64,000 nucleotides of DNA from Flavobacterium salmonis (GCF_903819435.1 NZ_CAIJDP010000060.1:186001-250000), one strand, 5' to 3'; shown: positions 34,370-44,182, counted from the first letter of the stretch. A program made the numbers and translations. Notes: generated by a model not told the origin, from the sequence alone.

Positions 34370-36193
34370 ATGTTAATCAGTACTTATTTGACTTATTCCA
34401 ATATAACTGAAAAATCTAATGATGGGTATATTGAGTATTCTTACACTAATCAAGATAATGGCTATTTGGACAAAGACCCATTCGTTCACGCATCTTATAA
34501 ATTGATTGCTTCAAATCCAAGAAAACTTTTTGGGAAATTAGATTTGGAACGCGGACAGCTTTTGAGTACAAAATATTATATGGAAGATAAGTTTTTACAA
34601 AAAAAAGTTTCAAATGAATATAATGACGATCCTTCAAGATATAATAGCTATGTCAGATCTGTAGGAGATATTACGGAATCATATACTTGTTTGGGTTATG
34701 CAAAAGCTTCAATTCCTATATATACATTCTACTCGTATATGAAAAAGCAAACAACCGAAGAATATTTTCGAAACGGCACTTCAAATAGTAATACCATTAG
34801 TTACACATATGATCCTAATAGTAATTTACTCAGAACAACTTCTACTATTAATTCTGATGGCAATGAAATAAAAACCAGATACAAATATCCCGGAGATTTC
34901 GGTTTTGTTTCCTTATCTCAAATAGCACCTACTAATGAAATACATGATATAGCACAATTACAAATAAACAATGTTGTTAATGTCCCTATGGAAATTAATA
35001 ATTCTATAATAAAAAACGGAGTAGAATATATAACTGGTGGAAAACTGAACTATTTTGAAGATTTAAAACTTGAAAAAACTTTCGAGTTAGAGACCAATAG
35101 TCATATTAATATTACTAATTTTGAATTCTCAACAGTTAGACCATCTGCGGGTTTTTTATCTGATAGCAGATATAAAGAAAAAATATCTTTTATAAAATAT
35201 GATAATAAGGGTAATATATTAGAAATAAGACCTACAAACGGCTTTTCTACCAGCTATATATGGGCATACAATAAAACTCACCCTATTGCCAAACTATTCA
35301 ATACTACCTACAATCAAATTGAAACCCTATTAGGTGTAACTGCTCTTAACTCTTTAAATATAAGTTATGATAATGCTTTTATCAAATCATCTACAGATCA
35401 GTTACGTCAAGGATTGCATGGTGCTCAGGTATATTCATATCTTTATAATCCTAATATTGGTATACTATCAGAAACACCTCCTAACAATAATTCGACCAAT
35501 TTCAACTATGATATTTTTGGAAGACTTGATTATGTTACAGACCATGCTGGCAATATTATAAAGAAAAATGAATATAACTACAAAAAATTCAAAAGAATAA
35601 GTTTATCAACCAATACTTTAAATTTTGAGAGCGTACCATTTGGAACTTCCAAATCAAAAAGTATAAGAGTTACAAATTCCAGTACTTTACCTTTTACAAT
35701 AAGCGGTTTAATAATTCCATCTGGATATTCATATGTAATTAATGGTTCGAGTGTTTTATTACCAGGTGATTATGTTGATATTACAATTACTTTTTCACCT
35801 ACAGCCGCCAGTACTTATTCAGGCAATATAACAGTTTTATCGGATGCAGATGGTGTAAATACAATTCCTGTGAGTGGAAGTGGTGCGATAACAAAAATTA
35901 TTAATATTTCCGGAAATCTTGATTTTGTATTATTCGCTGATACAGGTTGTGTATTTCAAAATATGACCATTTCAAATACTGGTAATACAAATTTGAATAT
36001 TACAGGAATAAATGTCGGGTCTCCATTTGCTGTTAATTGGACTAACGGAGTAATACCTCCAGGGCAGAGTAAAAATGTTACTGTAAGATTTTGTTCCATG
36101 GGTGATAGAATTTACCAATCTACAATAAATGTTCTTTCGGATAAAACAGATGGAGTTAGCACTATCGGAACTTACGCTATATTGATGGAGTAA
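34370..36193 (+). CDS. YD-repeat protein with C-terminal choice-of-anchor-type domains, 5'-truncated
   Basis: The visible 607 residues open without a signal peptide and begin inside what looks like the middle of a larger protein (ITEKSNDGYIEYSYTNQDNGYLDK). YD/Rhs-like repeats follow (YTYDPNSNLL, YKYPGDFGF, YNPNIGILSETPPNN, FNYDIFGRLDYVTDHAG) to ~residue 405, then two HYDIN/choice-of-anchor-D-like beta domains (~410-505, LNFESVPFGTSKSKSIRVTN; ~510-600). An in-frame TAA lies two codons before the ATG at 34370. The break sits 20-50 bases after the palindrome, so an element insertion or rearrangement probably removed the 5' part. Surface role likely; whether it is still translated is unclear. Confidence 0.75.
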   Translation: MLISTYLTYSNITEKSNDGYIEYSYTNQDNGYLDKDPFVHASYKLIASNPRKLFGKLDLERGQLLSTKYYMEDKFLQKKVSNEYNDDPSRYNSYVRSVGDITESYTCLGYAKASIPIYTFYSYMKKQTTEEYFRNGTSNSNTISYTYDPNSNLLRTTSTINSDGNEIKTRYKYPGDFGFVSLSQIAPTNEIHDIAQLQINNVVNVPMEINNSIIKNGVEYITGGKLNYFEDLKLEKTFELETNSHINITNFEFSTVRPSAGFLSDSRYKEKISFIKYDNKGNILEIRPTNGFSTSYIWAYNKTHPIAKLFNTTYNQIETLLGVTALNSLNISYDNAFIKSSTDQLRQGLHGAQVYSYLYNPNIGILSETPPNNNSTNFNYDIFGRLDYVTDHAGNIIKKNEYNYKKFKRISLSTNTLNFESVPFGTSKSKSIRVTNSSTLPFTISGLIIPSGYSYVINGSSVLLPGDYVDITITFSPTAASTYSGNITVLSDADGVNTIPVSGSGAITKIINISGNLDFVLFADTGCVFQNMTISNTGNTNLNITGINVGSPFAVNWTNGVIPPGQSKNVTVRFCSMGDRIYQSTINVLSDKTDGVSTIGTYAILME

Positions 36194-36380
36194 ATAGCCT
36201 ATATTAATTTATGATATAATGATTATAGTAAAAAATAAAGTGCATCATATTGAATAACAATTAAAATAATAAGAACATAAGTAATAATATAAATTAAAAA
36301 ATCTATTTCTTCAATTATATACTTTTTTTAAAATATAGCTATTGAGTAAATAATATCCACAAAATAATAATTAATATAAA

Positions 36381-39300
36381 ATGAAGAATATAATCTTATT
36401 ATTAATCCTGCTTCCTAGCTTACTTATAGGACAGACCCAGACAGAGAATTACATAAAGACGACTACCTACAAAGTAGAATCAACAACAATTATAACAGAT
36501 CCTACAAATACACAAGCCAATCAAAATGTTACCTATTTTGATGGTTTGGGTCGTCCTATACAGGAAGTAGCTCATCAACAATCAGGAACAGGGAAAGATA
36601 TTGTAACGGCTACCGAATATGATGCTTTTGGGCGTCAGGTAAAAGAATATCTGCCTTATGTTCCAGCGGCAGCTTCACTCAATTATAAAAGTACGGCACT
36701 AACCGATGTTGGTACATTTTATAATACAGCTACATACGAAAATACCCTAAACCCTTTTTCTCAAAAAGAATTTGAAGCATCTCCGCTTAACAGAGTTTTA
36801 AAACAAGCTGCACCAGGAGAAGATTGGAAACTTGGTAATGCTCATGAAATAAGATTGGACTACCAAACCAATACCAATACAGATCAGGTTAAACGTTTTG
36901 GAGTTTCTTTTATCGGAGACAATAAGAACTCTCCATATTTAGAGGATAATGGTATTTATGCTACTTCACAATTATACAAAATAATTATAAAAGATGAGAA
37001 CTGGAAAGCAAATCAAACTTTTTCAGACGATCATACTACACAGGAGTTTAAGGACAAACAAGACCGAATTGTCTTAAAACGATCTTTTGATACTGGAAAA
37101 TGGCATGATACCTATTATGTTTATGATGATTATGGAAATTTGACTTATGTACTACCTCCCAAAGCGGCGACATACAATACAATAGCGCAAGCTTACACTA
37201 ATCAAGAAATATTCGAAGATCATGCTGATTTTTTTGTAAATGGTGTAGAAAACGACTATTGCATGATTTATATATATAAAGCATATAATGATTTTGGACT
37301 AGCTTTTTATGCATCAAATTTTACATCAGGGACTATATTGAAGTCTGGAAAGATAGCTCACTTAAATTTCAGTCCTAATTTGCCTAATATGTCTTTGGGG
37401 AACATTATGGTGCTAAATGCAAATGGTGAATCTGTAATAGGAGCTACTGCGTACATTCAGGACGGTGATTTGTATTTTTCTTCAACCGGAGCAGCGGTGT
37501 ATCCAGACCAAAATGGAGAGTTTTGGTTTCAAACTCAGAATTTTGCCAATTCTGCCCTTGTAGCTTTTGACAGAACAGCTTTAAATGATCTTATCTATCA
37601 ATACAAATATGATAAACGTAACCGTCTTGTAGAAAAAAAACTACCGGGTAAAGACTGGGAATATATTGTGTATGATGAACTAGACAGACCTGTTCTAACC
37701 CAGGATGCCAATTTAAGACTTAATCAAAAGTGGTTGTTTACAAAATATGATGTATTGGGTAGGACAGCTTATACAGGAATACACACGAACGGAACTTATC
37801 TTAGTAGAATAGATATGCAAAATTATTTTGATACCCAGAATGATGTAGCTTCTAAAATGTATGAAACAAAAGCAACCTCAGGGACAGGTTATGATAGTTC
37901 ATATTACAGTAATACAAATTTTCCAAACACTAATATTGAAATTCATACAATTAATTATTATGATGATTATAATTTTGATATAAATGGAAGTAACCCGGTT
38001 ACTCCCGTTGTCAATACGAAAGGTTTGGCTACCGGGAACAAAGTCCGCATATTAGGCACGACCAACTGGACAACTAATGTAAGTGGTTACGATGCAAAAG
38101 CAAGACTTATTTATAGCTTTAGTAAAAATGATTATCTGGGTACCACAAGCACGACTAAAAGCGAGCTCGATTTTATCGGACAACCTTTAAAAAATATTTC
38201 CACCCATCTCAGAGATGGTGTTACCACGACAATAGAAGATTCGTTTAATTATGACAATGCCGGAAGGCTTATCAAGCAAACACAAAGCATTAATGGGGCA
38301 GCAACACCAGAAGTGATTGCTGAGAATGTTTATGATGAACTCGGGCAGCTTATCCAGAAAAAAGTGGGTGGAAAAACGACCCAAAACGGTTTGCAAACAG
38401 TGGATTACAGTTACAATATTAGAGGTTGGCTGAAAGCAATAAATGATAATGATATTATTAATAATAATGTTATTTCTATGGGTTCAGGAGATTTATTTGG
38501 TTTCAAGATAAATTACAATAAACCATCTACAGGTATATCATTATACAACGGGAACATTAGCCAGACCTTTTGGAAAAGTGCCAATACAATGGACACAAAT
38601 TTAAAAAACTATTCTTACACCTATGATGCATTAAATAGATTTAGGACAGCTAAGTATGCTGAAAATAATGTTTCAAATTCGAAATTTGATGAAACTATTT
38701 ACGAATACGATCGTAATGGAAATATTTTGAACTTAGTTCGTAATATGCAAAGCCCTTATGATACCAGATGGTCTACCACTATTGATAATTTAGCCTACGA
38801 ATACGACAAAGGAAATAAATTAATGAAAGTCAATGACTCTTATAAGGGAGCAACTTACGGTGGTGAAGGATTTAAAGACGGAAATAACACGGGGAACGAT
38901 TACAGCTACGATGTCAATGGAAATTTAACTAAAGATCTCAATAAAAAAATAGGTACAGCTACATCTGAGGGAATTACTTACAACCATCTGAACCTTCCAA
39001 CCAAAATAATTTTTAATACAGGAGAAACTATTGATTACATTTATGATGCAACAGGAATTAAACAACGTAAAATTGTCAGTACAGGAACAACAACCGATTA
39101 TGCCGGAGGATTTCAATATGAAAACAATATTTTGAAATTTTTCCCTCAATCAGAAGGTTATGTAGAATATAATTCAGGAAGTTTTAATTATATTTACCAA
39201 TACAAAGATCATTTAGGTAATGTACGACTAAGTTATAAAGACATTAGCCTTACAGCGACTCCATCTTTACAGGTTTTAGAAGAGAATAGTTATTATCCTT

Positions 39301-40235
39301 TTGGTTTAAAACACAAAAATAACGATGTTGTAAATTCTACCAATCCTGGTTTAAAGTATAAGTACAATAATAAAGAGCTCCAAGACGAGTTACAGCTTAA
39401 TGTTTATGACTACGGTGCGAGAAACTATGACCCTGCTCTTGGACGTTGGATGAATATTGATCCACTGGCAGAGCAGATGAGAAGACATAGCCCTTATAAT
39501 TATGCTTTTAATAATCCTGTTTATTTTCTTGACCCAGACGGAATGGCTCCTGATAATGAGGCTCCTGATAATGAATATGATATTGATTTAAAAACTGGAG
39601 CAACAACTCAAGTTAGTAATAAAGGAGGGGATATAACAGATTATCTAAACTTTAAAAAAGAAAATGGAGAAACTCTTTACACTCATGAAATAACTGTACA
39701 ACATAATACTGAAAACATTCAAAGTGAAGGAGATGAAATTGGTCGTACTATTACCTCTAGACAGCCAGGAGAAGTACTGACGACTAATATCAAACCTACT
39801 GCGGGAGCTTTACATGATCCTTCTGCGGAGATATTTGCAGCTATCTATGGGGGCGAAATATTAGGATTAGGATTAAATGGTTTGTCAAAAGTAGCGACAA
39901 GTCTTTTTTCTAGAGGAGGAATGGCAGAGGCAAGAGCATTAGGTATTGCAGGAGAAGAAGCCGTTGGTATAACTGGCTCAAAAACTAGAATACCTTCTTT
40001 AACAGAAACAGCTAATTATAGAATTCCTGATAGACTTACCTCTACTACATTAGAAGAAGTAAAAAACGTAGGACATCAAAGTTTCACAAGTCAACTGAAA
40101 GATTTTTATAAATATTCACAAGAAACAGAACGAGAATTTATTCTATATACAAGAACAAAGACAACGTTTTCTCAGCCTTTGCAAAATCTTCTAAATGATG
40201 GAAGCATAACTCATAAAATAATACCAGGAAAATAA
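36381..40235 (+). CDS. Rhs-family polymorphic toxin with nuclease-like C-terminal tip
   Basis: 1284 residues. Signal peptide (MKNIILLLILLPSLLIG-Q), a DUF6443-type N-terminal region (~25-150), many YD repeats (e.g. YEYDRNGNIL, YSYDVNGNLTKD), then the Rhs-associated core YDYGARNYDPALGRWMNIDP ending YFLDPDG near residue 1053. The variable tip follows (~1054-1284). Its last ~100 residues (RIPDRLTSTTLEEVKNVGHQ through QLKDFYKYSQ and PLQNLLNDG) resemble restriction-endonuclease-fold toxins (Tox-REase group), with Glu-Val-Lys as candidate catalytic E-x-K. Probably a DNase or RNase delivered to competitors; no type IX C-terminal signal is visible, so the export route is unknown. Its stop overlaps the immunity gene start by one base. 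Confidence 0.88.
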   Translation: MKNIILLLILLPSLLIGQTQTENYIKTTTYKVESTTIITDPTNTQANQNVTYFDGLGRPIQEVAHQQSGTGKDIVTATEYDAFGRQVKEYLPYVPAAASLNYKSTALTDVGTFYNTATYENTLNPFSQKEFEASPLNRVLKQAAPGEDWKLGNAHEIRLDYQTNTNTDQVKRFGVSFIGDNKNSPYLEDNGIYATSQLYKIIIKDENWKANQTFSDDHTTQEFKDKQDRIVLKRSFDTGKWHDTYYVYDDYGNLTYVLPPKAATYNTIAQAYTNQEIFEDHADFFVNGVENDYCMIYIYKAYNDFGLAFYASNFTSGTILKSGKIAHLNFSPNLPNMSLGNIMVLNANGESVIGATAYIQDGDLYFSSTGAAVYPDQNGEFWFQTQNFANSALVAFDRTALNDLIYQYKYDKRNRLVEKKLPGKDWEYIVYDELDRPVLTQDANLRLNQKWLFTKYDVLGRTAYTGIHTNGTYLSRIDMQNYFDTQNDVASKMYETKATSGTGYDSSYYSNTNFPNTNIEIHTINYYDDYNFDINGSNPVTPVVNTKGLATGNKVRILGTTNWTTNVSGYDAKARLIYSFSKNDYLGTTSTTKSELDFIGQPLKNISTHLRDGVTTTIEDSFNYDNAGRLIKQTQSINGAATPEVIAENVYDELGQLIQKKVGGKTTQNGLQTVDYSYNIRGWLKAINDNDIINNNVISMGSGDLFGFKINYNKPSTGISLYNGNISQTFWKSANTMDTNLKNYSYTYDALNRFRTAKYAENNVSNSKFDETIYEYDRNGNILNLVRNMQSPYDTRWSTTIDNLAYEYDKGNKLMKVNDSYKGATYGGEGFKDGNNTGNDYSYDVNGNLTKDLNKKIGTATSEGITYNHLNLPTKIIFNTGETIDYIYDATGIKQRKIVSTGTTTDYAGGFQYENNILKFFPQSEGYVEYNSGSFNYIYQYKDHLGNVRLSYKDISLTATPSLQVLEENSYYPFGLKHKNNDVVNSTNPGLKYKYNNKELQDELQLNVYDYGARNYDPALGRWMNIDPLAEQMRRHSPYNYAFNNPVYFLDPDGMAPDNEAPDNEYDIDLKTGATTQVSNKGGDITDYLNFKKENGETLYTHEITVQHNTENIQSEGDEIGRTITSRQPGEVLTTNIKPTAGALHDPSAEIFAAIYGGEILGLGLNGLSKVATSLFSRGGMAEARALGIAGEEAVGITGSKTRIPSLTETANYRIPDRLTSTTLEEVKNVGHQSFTSQLKDFYKYSQETEREFILYTRTKTTFSQPLQNLLNDGSITHKIIPGK

Positions 40236-40807
40236 TGATAGTTGAAGCAAACAAAATAAAAGCAGAATTAGCAAAAGTAGGTATTAATATAGAAGATATT
40301 TATGATTTAGTAAATACAGACAAACCATATCCAACAGCGATACCAGTTTTGTTAAATTTATTAAAACAAGGTATTGAGCATAGTGGTATCAAAGAAGGTG
40401 TTATAAGAGCATTAGCTGTTAAAGAAGGTATAGGATTAGCAAGTCCAGTTTTAATTGACGAGTATTATAAAACTCCAAAAGATAAAATGTTGTTACGCTG
40501 GGCAATTGGAAATGCCATTTATATGACTATTACTAGTAGTGATACAGAGAATGTTTTACAAATCGTAGAGAACAAAGAAAATGGAATGTCACGACAGATG
40601 TTTGTTTTAGCATTATCAAAAGTAAAATCTGAAGAGGTAGAAAATGTTTTAATTAAATTGCTGGATGATGACGAAGTTGCTGCACATGCTATTGAAGCTT
40701 TAGGAAAAATGAAATCACAAAAATCAAAAGAAAAAATATTTAGACTTTTAGATCATCCTAAAGACTTGATTAGAAAAGAAGCCAAAAAAGCGATAAAGAA
40801 TTTTTAA
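40235..40807 (+). CDS. HEAT-repeat protein, probable immunity protein of the adjacent Rhs toxin
   Basis: 190-residue all-helical cytoplasmic protein. The second half carries HEAT/Armadillo-type repeats (VLIKLLDDDEVAAHAIEALGKMKSQKSKEKIFRLLDHPKDLIRKEAKKAIKNF). It starts at the A of the toxin stop codon (TAATG), a coupling typical of toxin-immunity pairs, and HEAT-like proteins are among known immunity families of polymorphic toxins. Function is inferred from position and fold. Directly after its stop codon the DNA becomes a copy of Rhs core sequence. Confidence 0.8.
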   Translation: MIVEANKIKAELAKVGINIEDIYDLVNTDKPYPTAIPVLLNLLKQGIEHSGIKEGVIRALAVKEGIGLASPVLIDEYYKTPKDKMLLRWAIGNAIYMTITSSDTENVLQIVENKENGMSRQMFVLALSKVKSEEVENVLIKLLDDDEVAAHAIEALGKMKSQKSKEKIFRLLDHPKDLIRKEAKKAIKNF

Positions 40808-40859
40808 TTATATTTACATTTAGGTAATATACGATTGAGTTATAAAGATTTTAGTCTAA
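40802..40859 (+). pseudogene. Rhs core scar after the immunity gene
   Basis: The DNA from the immunity stop codon onward matches 39182-39252 inside the Rhs gene core (around IYQYKDHLGNVRLSYKDISL), with a 13-base deletion and scattered changes; translated it gives LHLGNIRLSYKDFSLT. It is a leftover of an older or displaced Rhs 3' end. No further coding sequence was found up to 41040. Confidence 0.75.
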
Positions 40860-41039
40860 CCCTACCAAGTGTTCTCATAAAAAAACTACAGTAGTGCGTA
40901 TTCTATGATAAAAAACAAATAAAATCATTAAAAATCGAAAACTTATTCTTTATACTTTAAATTAAAATAATAATGAAATTCAATTGTCTGGGAAAATCGA
41001 GGAAAATATAGAATTGATTTAATTAGATTGGAGAGACAA

Positions 41040-41068
41040 AAAAAGACTGCTAAATTAGCAGTCTTTTT
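41040..41068. terminator. Bidirectional terminator between the Rhs locus and a minus-strand gene
   Basis: A 13-bp perfect stem AAAAAGACTGCTA / TAGCAGTCTTTTT with loop AAT, and A/T-runs on both sides. It sits 10 bases after the 3' end of the convergent 41079-41384 gene. Confidence 0.85.
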
Positions 41069-41078
41069 GGCTTAATGC

Positions 41079-41384
41079 TTATGCTCTAAACAAAGTATAT
41101 TTATTATAATCGTATAAAACCTTATCGTAAGGCACTAATAAAGTCTCTATTTTTTCTGAAGACTCTTCAAAAGTGATTCCGTTATGTTTTCTGAAAAGAT
41201 AAATTTCTTTCAGGCAATTCGATAAACTCTGATGAATTTCGGATGTAAATAATGGCAATTGTTTATCACCTACCAGCAAATCTATCTGATAATTTGAACT
41301 GCTTCTTGAAAGGTTGTTACCAATTATTCTGATGGTGAATTTCGTATTGTTTCCGTGTTGTTTACCCTGATAATGTATTACCAT
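41079..41384 (-). CDS. Conserved-looking hypothetical protein, 101 residues
   Basis: Small soluble protein without signal peptide or membrane segment. The N-terminal half (MVIHYQGKQHGNNTKFTIRIIGNN) looks like beta strands and the C-terminal half (LSNCLKEIYLFRKHNGITFEESSEKIETL) is helical. Not recognised. It is bounded by a strong hairpin at its 3' end and by another at 41514-41541 on its 5' side, so it is a single-gene unit. Confidence 0.7.
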   Translation of the reverse strand: MVIHYQGKQHGNNTKFTIRIIGNNLSRSSSNYQIDLLVGDKQLPLFTSEIHQSLSNCLKEIYLFRKHNGITFEESSEKIETLLVPYDKVLYDYNKYTLFRA

Positions 41385-41513
41385 GACGTTATTATTAAAG
41401 ATTAAAATTTATTTTAGCTGATTTGAACCGCATTTTGAATTCAATAATTAAAGTTATGAAAAAAAAGCAAAAACGTAAAATTAGGGGTATTAAATTATTA
41501 TTTTTTTAGCATA

Positions 41514-41541
41514 AAAAAACCGTAACGAATTACGGTTTTTT
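41514..41541 (-). terminator. Terminator after the LRR gene
   Basis: A 12-bp perfect stem AAAAAACCGTAA / TTACGGTTTTTT with loop CGAA; it ends the minus-strand LRR transcript about 60 bases after its stop. Confidence 0.85.
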
Positions 41542-41602
41542 CACAATTAACTAAAAATATTAATCAACTTTTTTCACGAGTAAAATTCATTCATAAGCAA
41601 GA

Positions 41603-42247
41603 TTAATTTACGGTACTATTATTTCTAATTTCTTTTTCTTCATTTACATCCAGTAAAAACGGATTTCCTTTCTGATCAAACATGGTCATGTTTAAAGCGT
41701 CCAGCAAAGTGAGCTTTTTTGAAACAGAACCTTTAAATCTATTGTACGAAAGATTCATTTCAGACAAATGATTCAGGTTTTCAAGTTCCTTTGGAATTTC
41801 GCCTTCAAAACTGTTGTCAAACAAACTCAGATTTTCTAAAACATTAAAATTTCTTATTTTATAGCTAAGACTTCCTGAGAATTTATTATTATTCAAAAGC
41901 AGCACTTTCAAAGTTGAAATTTCGTATAATGAATCCGGCAGCCCTCCTCCTATCTGATTGTCAAAAAGCGCCAGTATTTGCAAATGCTGTAAACTTCCAA
42001 TAGCCGAAGGCAATTCTCCTTTCAAATTATTATTGGACAAATTAAGTCCGACCACTTTTCCATTATTAATTTCAACACCAAACCAGGCAGAAACTGATGA
42101 GGTTAAATCCCATTTTACTTTCCATTCCCCTCCATTTGTCGCATGATATATTTTAATCAGAGCGTCCTTTTCTTTATCAGAAACCGTATCTGCAAAAACT
42201 GAATTTGACAAAGCAAATACTAAAAACAAAAAATAAATTTTTCGCAT
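41603..42247 (-). CDS. Secreted leucine-rich-repeat protein
   Basis: 214 residues with signal peptide MRKIYFLFLVFALSNSVFA. An N-terminal DKEKDALIKIYHATNGGEWKVKWDL cap, as in plant-type LRR proteins, leads into about five repeats of the LxxLxLxxNxxxGxLP type (LNLSNNNLKGELPSAIGSL, LALFDNQIGGGLPDSL, LLLNNNKFSGSL, LSLFDNSFEGEIPKEL, MNLSYNRFKGSVSKKL). Likely a periplasmic or surface binding protein. Single-gene unit with its own terminator; partner unknown. Confidence 0.9.
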   Translation of the reverse strand: MRKIYFLFLVFALSNSVFADTVSDKEKDALIKIYHATNGGEWKVKWDLTSSVSAWFGVEINNGKVVGLNLSNNNLKGELPSAIGSLQHLQILALFDNQIGGGLPDSLYEISTLKVLLLNNNKFSGSLSYKIRNFNVLENLSLFDNSFEGEIPKELENLNHLSEMNLSYNRFKGSVSKKLTLLDALNMTMFDQKGNPFLLDVNEEKEIRNNSTVN

Positions 42248-42415
42248 AGATTAAGGTCTGGAGATTTTCTGCAAAATTATATTTTTTAAACCTTTAAGAC
42301 AAGCAATGTCGATAAAGTGTTAATAAGTAAAAACGGCCTTTTTAATACTTAAATAAAAATCTTTCAAGCTGAATTTTTAAGTAAATTTGATTCACTAATT
42401 ATAAAACCTAAAATC

Positions 42416-42904
42416 ATGAAAATTAACTTTATCACCTTTTTGGCTGCTGCAGTTGTTACACTTGTAATTGGATTTATCTGGTACAATCCAAAAGTTTTTG
42501 GAAAAATCTGGATGAGAGAAAATAATTTTACCGAAGATGATCTCAAAAAAGGCAATATGCTTAAAATATTTGGATTTACTTATATTTTCTCTGTACTGAT
42601 TTCTATGGCTCTAATGTCGTTTACAATTCACCAGTCTGGTGCTTTGGGGATGATCGGCGGACCACCCATGATAGAAAGCGCAAAACCGTCATTTCACGCT
42701 TTCATGGCCGATTACGGAACTGCCTACAGAACATTTAAACATGGAGCACTTCATGGTTTTATGGCGGGTTTATTTTTTGCTTTTCCTGTCATTGGAATCA
42801 ATGGTTTGTTCGAAAGAAAATCATGGAAATACATCTTTGTCCATGCAGGATACTGGATCGTTACACTTACCATTATGGGCGGAATTGTATGCGCATACGC
42901 CTAA
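42416..42904 (+). CDS. DUF1761-family integral membrane protein
   Basis: 162 residues with four hydrophobic segments (~5-24, ~50-69, ~105-125, ~140-160). The opening FLAAAVVTLVIGFIWYNPKVFGKIW and the FHAFMADYGTAYRTFKHGALHGFMAG stretch are typical of DUF1761. The function of the family is unknown to me. Single gene followed by a strong terminator. Confidence 0.88.
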   Translation: MKINFITFLAAAVVTLVIGFIWYNPKVFGKIWMRENNFTEDDLKKGNMLKIFGFTYIFSVLISMALMSFTIHQSGALGMIGGPPMIESAKPSFHAFMADYGTAYRTFKHGALHGFMAGLFFAFPVIGINGLFERKSWKYIFVHAGYWIVTLTIMGGIVCAYA

Positions 42905-42921
42905 TAAAAATCATAAATTTC

Positions 42922-42956
42922 AAAATCCGTTTGAAATTCAATTTCAAACGGATTTT
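42922..42956 (+). terminator. Terminator after the DUF1761 gene
   Basis: A 17-bp perfect stem (AAAATCCGTTTGAAATT with its complement) around a single C, followed by CTTA. It is longer than needed and nearly symmetrical, so it can act in both directions. Confidence 0.8.
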
Positions 42957-43026
42957 CTTAATAATAACTTAAAGAAAAAAAGTTATTGTAAATATTATCT
43001 AATTTTGAAGAAATTAGCACACACCC

Positions 43027-44172
43027 TTGAATACAATCTATTCTTTCCAAATATATAAAAGCGCGTCACTGCTGCCTTTTGAATGGAACTCGCTTGCTTT
43101 AGAAAACATTTTTTTGACACGTGAATATCTCGAAGTACTCGAAAATTCCTGTCCGGTAAACATGACTTGCCATTTCATCGGATTCTTTGAAGAAGAAAAA
43201 CTTGTCGGAATTGCGCTGACCCAATTTTTATTTGCCGAAAAACTGGAATCATTTGGAGAGCGGGATAAATGTTTAAAAACTTCTGTTCGGAATTTTGCCC
43301 TTAAAAATTTCGCTTCGCATGTACTTTTTGTAGGCAACAATATGCTGACGGGACAAAATGCCTTTGCTTTTGATAAAAACGTAAGACAATCAAAAGCAAT
43401 TAAAACGCTCCACAAAGCAATTACTCAGCTGAAAAAGGATTTAAAATCGAGCGGAAAAAAAGTTCACATTACCAGCATAAAAGATTTTACAGCTGAAGAA
43501 ATCAAACCATTACAGGCTGAATTCAAAAACAATTATACGTTTTCCACACAGCCCAATATGATTTTTGAAATCAATAAAAACTGGAAGACTGAGCAGGATT
43601 ATATTGATGCTTTATCAAAAAAATATCGGGACCAATACAAACGTGCCCGAAAAAAATCGGAAGGAATCATAAAACAAAAAATGTCTTTGGCTGATATTCG
43701 ACAATATGAAGATGTTATTTATGAGTTGTATTTTCATGTGGCGAAAAATGCTCCTTTTAACACCTTTTTTCTTGCCCGGAATCACTTTAGCTTTTTTAAA
43801 GAAATCATGAAAGATGATTTTTTATTGTATGGGTACTTTTTAGATGAAAAACTAATAGGTTTCAACACATTGATAAAAAACGGAAATGTAATGGATACGT
43901 ATTTTTTAGGGTATGACGAAAGTGTACAACGCGAAAAGATGCTGTATTTAAATATGCTTTACGATATGATTGGGTATTCCATTAAAAAAGGTTTTAAAAC
44001 TATTGTTTTCGCGCGAACCGCCCTTGAAATAAAAAGTTCTGTGGGAGCCAAACCTGTAAAAATGTATGGTTTAATTACGCATAGCAATGCTTTGATAAAT
44101 CACAACATTGCACACTTTTTTAATTACCTGGAACCTAAAACCGACTGGCAGGAACGAAATCCTTTTAAATAA
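43027..44172 (+). CDS. Acyl-CoA N-acyltransferase-fold protein, FemAB/peptidogalycan type
   Basis: 381 residues, cytoplasmic. Two GNAT-like halves: an N-terminal domain (SLALENIFLTREYLEVLENS, with VGIALTQFLFAE) and a C-terminal domain (YKRARKKSEG, then FLLYGYFLDEKLIGFNTLIK and MLYLNMLYDMIGYSIKKGFKTIVFART). This layout is seen in peptidogalycan biosynthesis/FemAB-like proteins. The start is a TTG at 43027, only four codons after a stop; the next ATG is far inside the first domain, so TTG is the best choice. Convergent with the lipid kinase gene, 10 bases apart. Confidence 0.8.
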   Translation: MNTIYSFQIYKSASLLPFEWNSLALENIFLTREYLEVLENSCPVNMTCHFIGFFEEEKLVGIALTQFLFAEKLESFGERDKCLKTSVRNFALKNFASHVLFVGNNMLTGQNAFAFDKNVRQSKAIKTLHKAITQLKKDLKSSGKKVHITSIKDFTAEEIKPLQAEFKNNYTFSTQPNMIFEINKNWKTEQDYIDALSKKYRDQYKRARKKSEGIIKQKMSLADIRQYEDVIYELYFHVAKNAPFNTFFLARNHFSFFKEIMKDDFLLYGYFLDEKLIGFNTLIKNGNVMDTYFLGYDESVQREKMLYLNMLYDMIGYSIKKGFKTIVFARTALEIKSSVGAKPVKMYGLITHSNALINHNIAHFFNYLEPKTDWQERNPFK

Positions 44173-44182
44173 CCCTTCCTTT

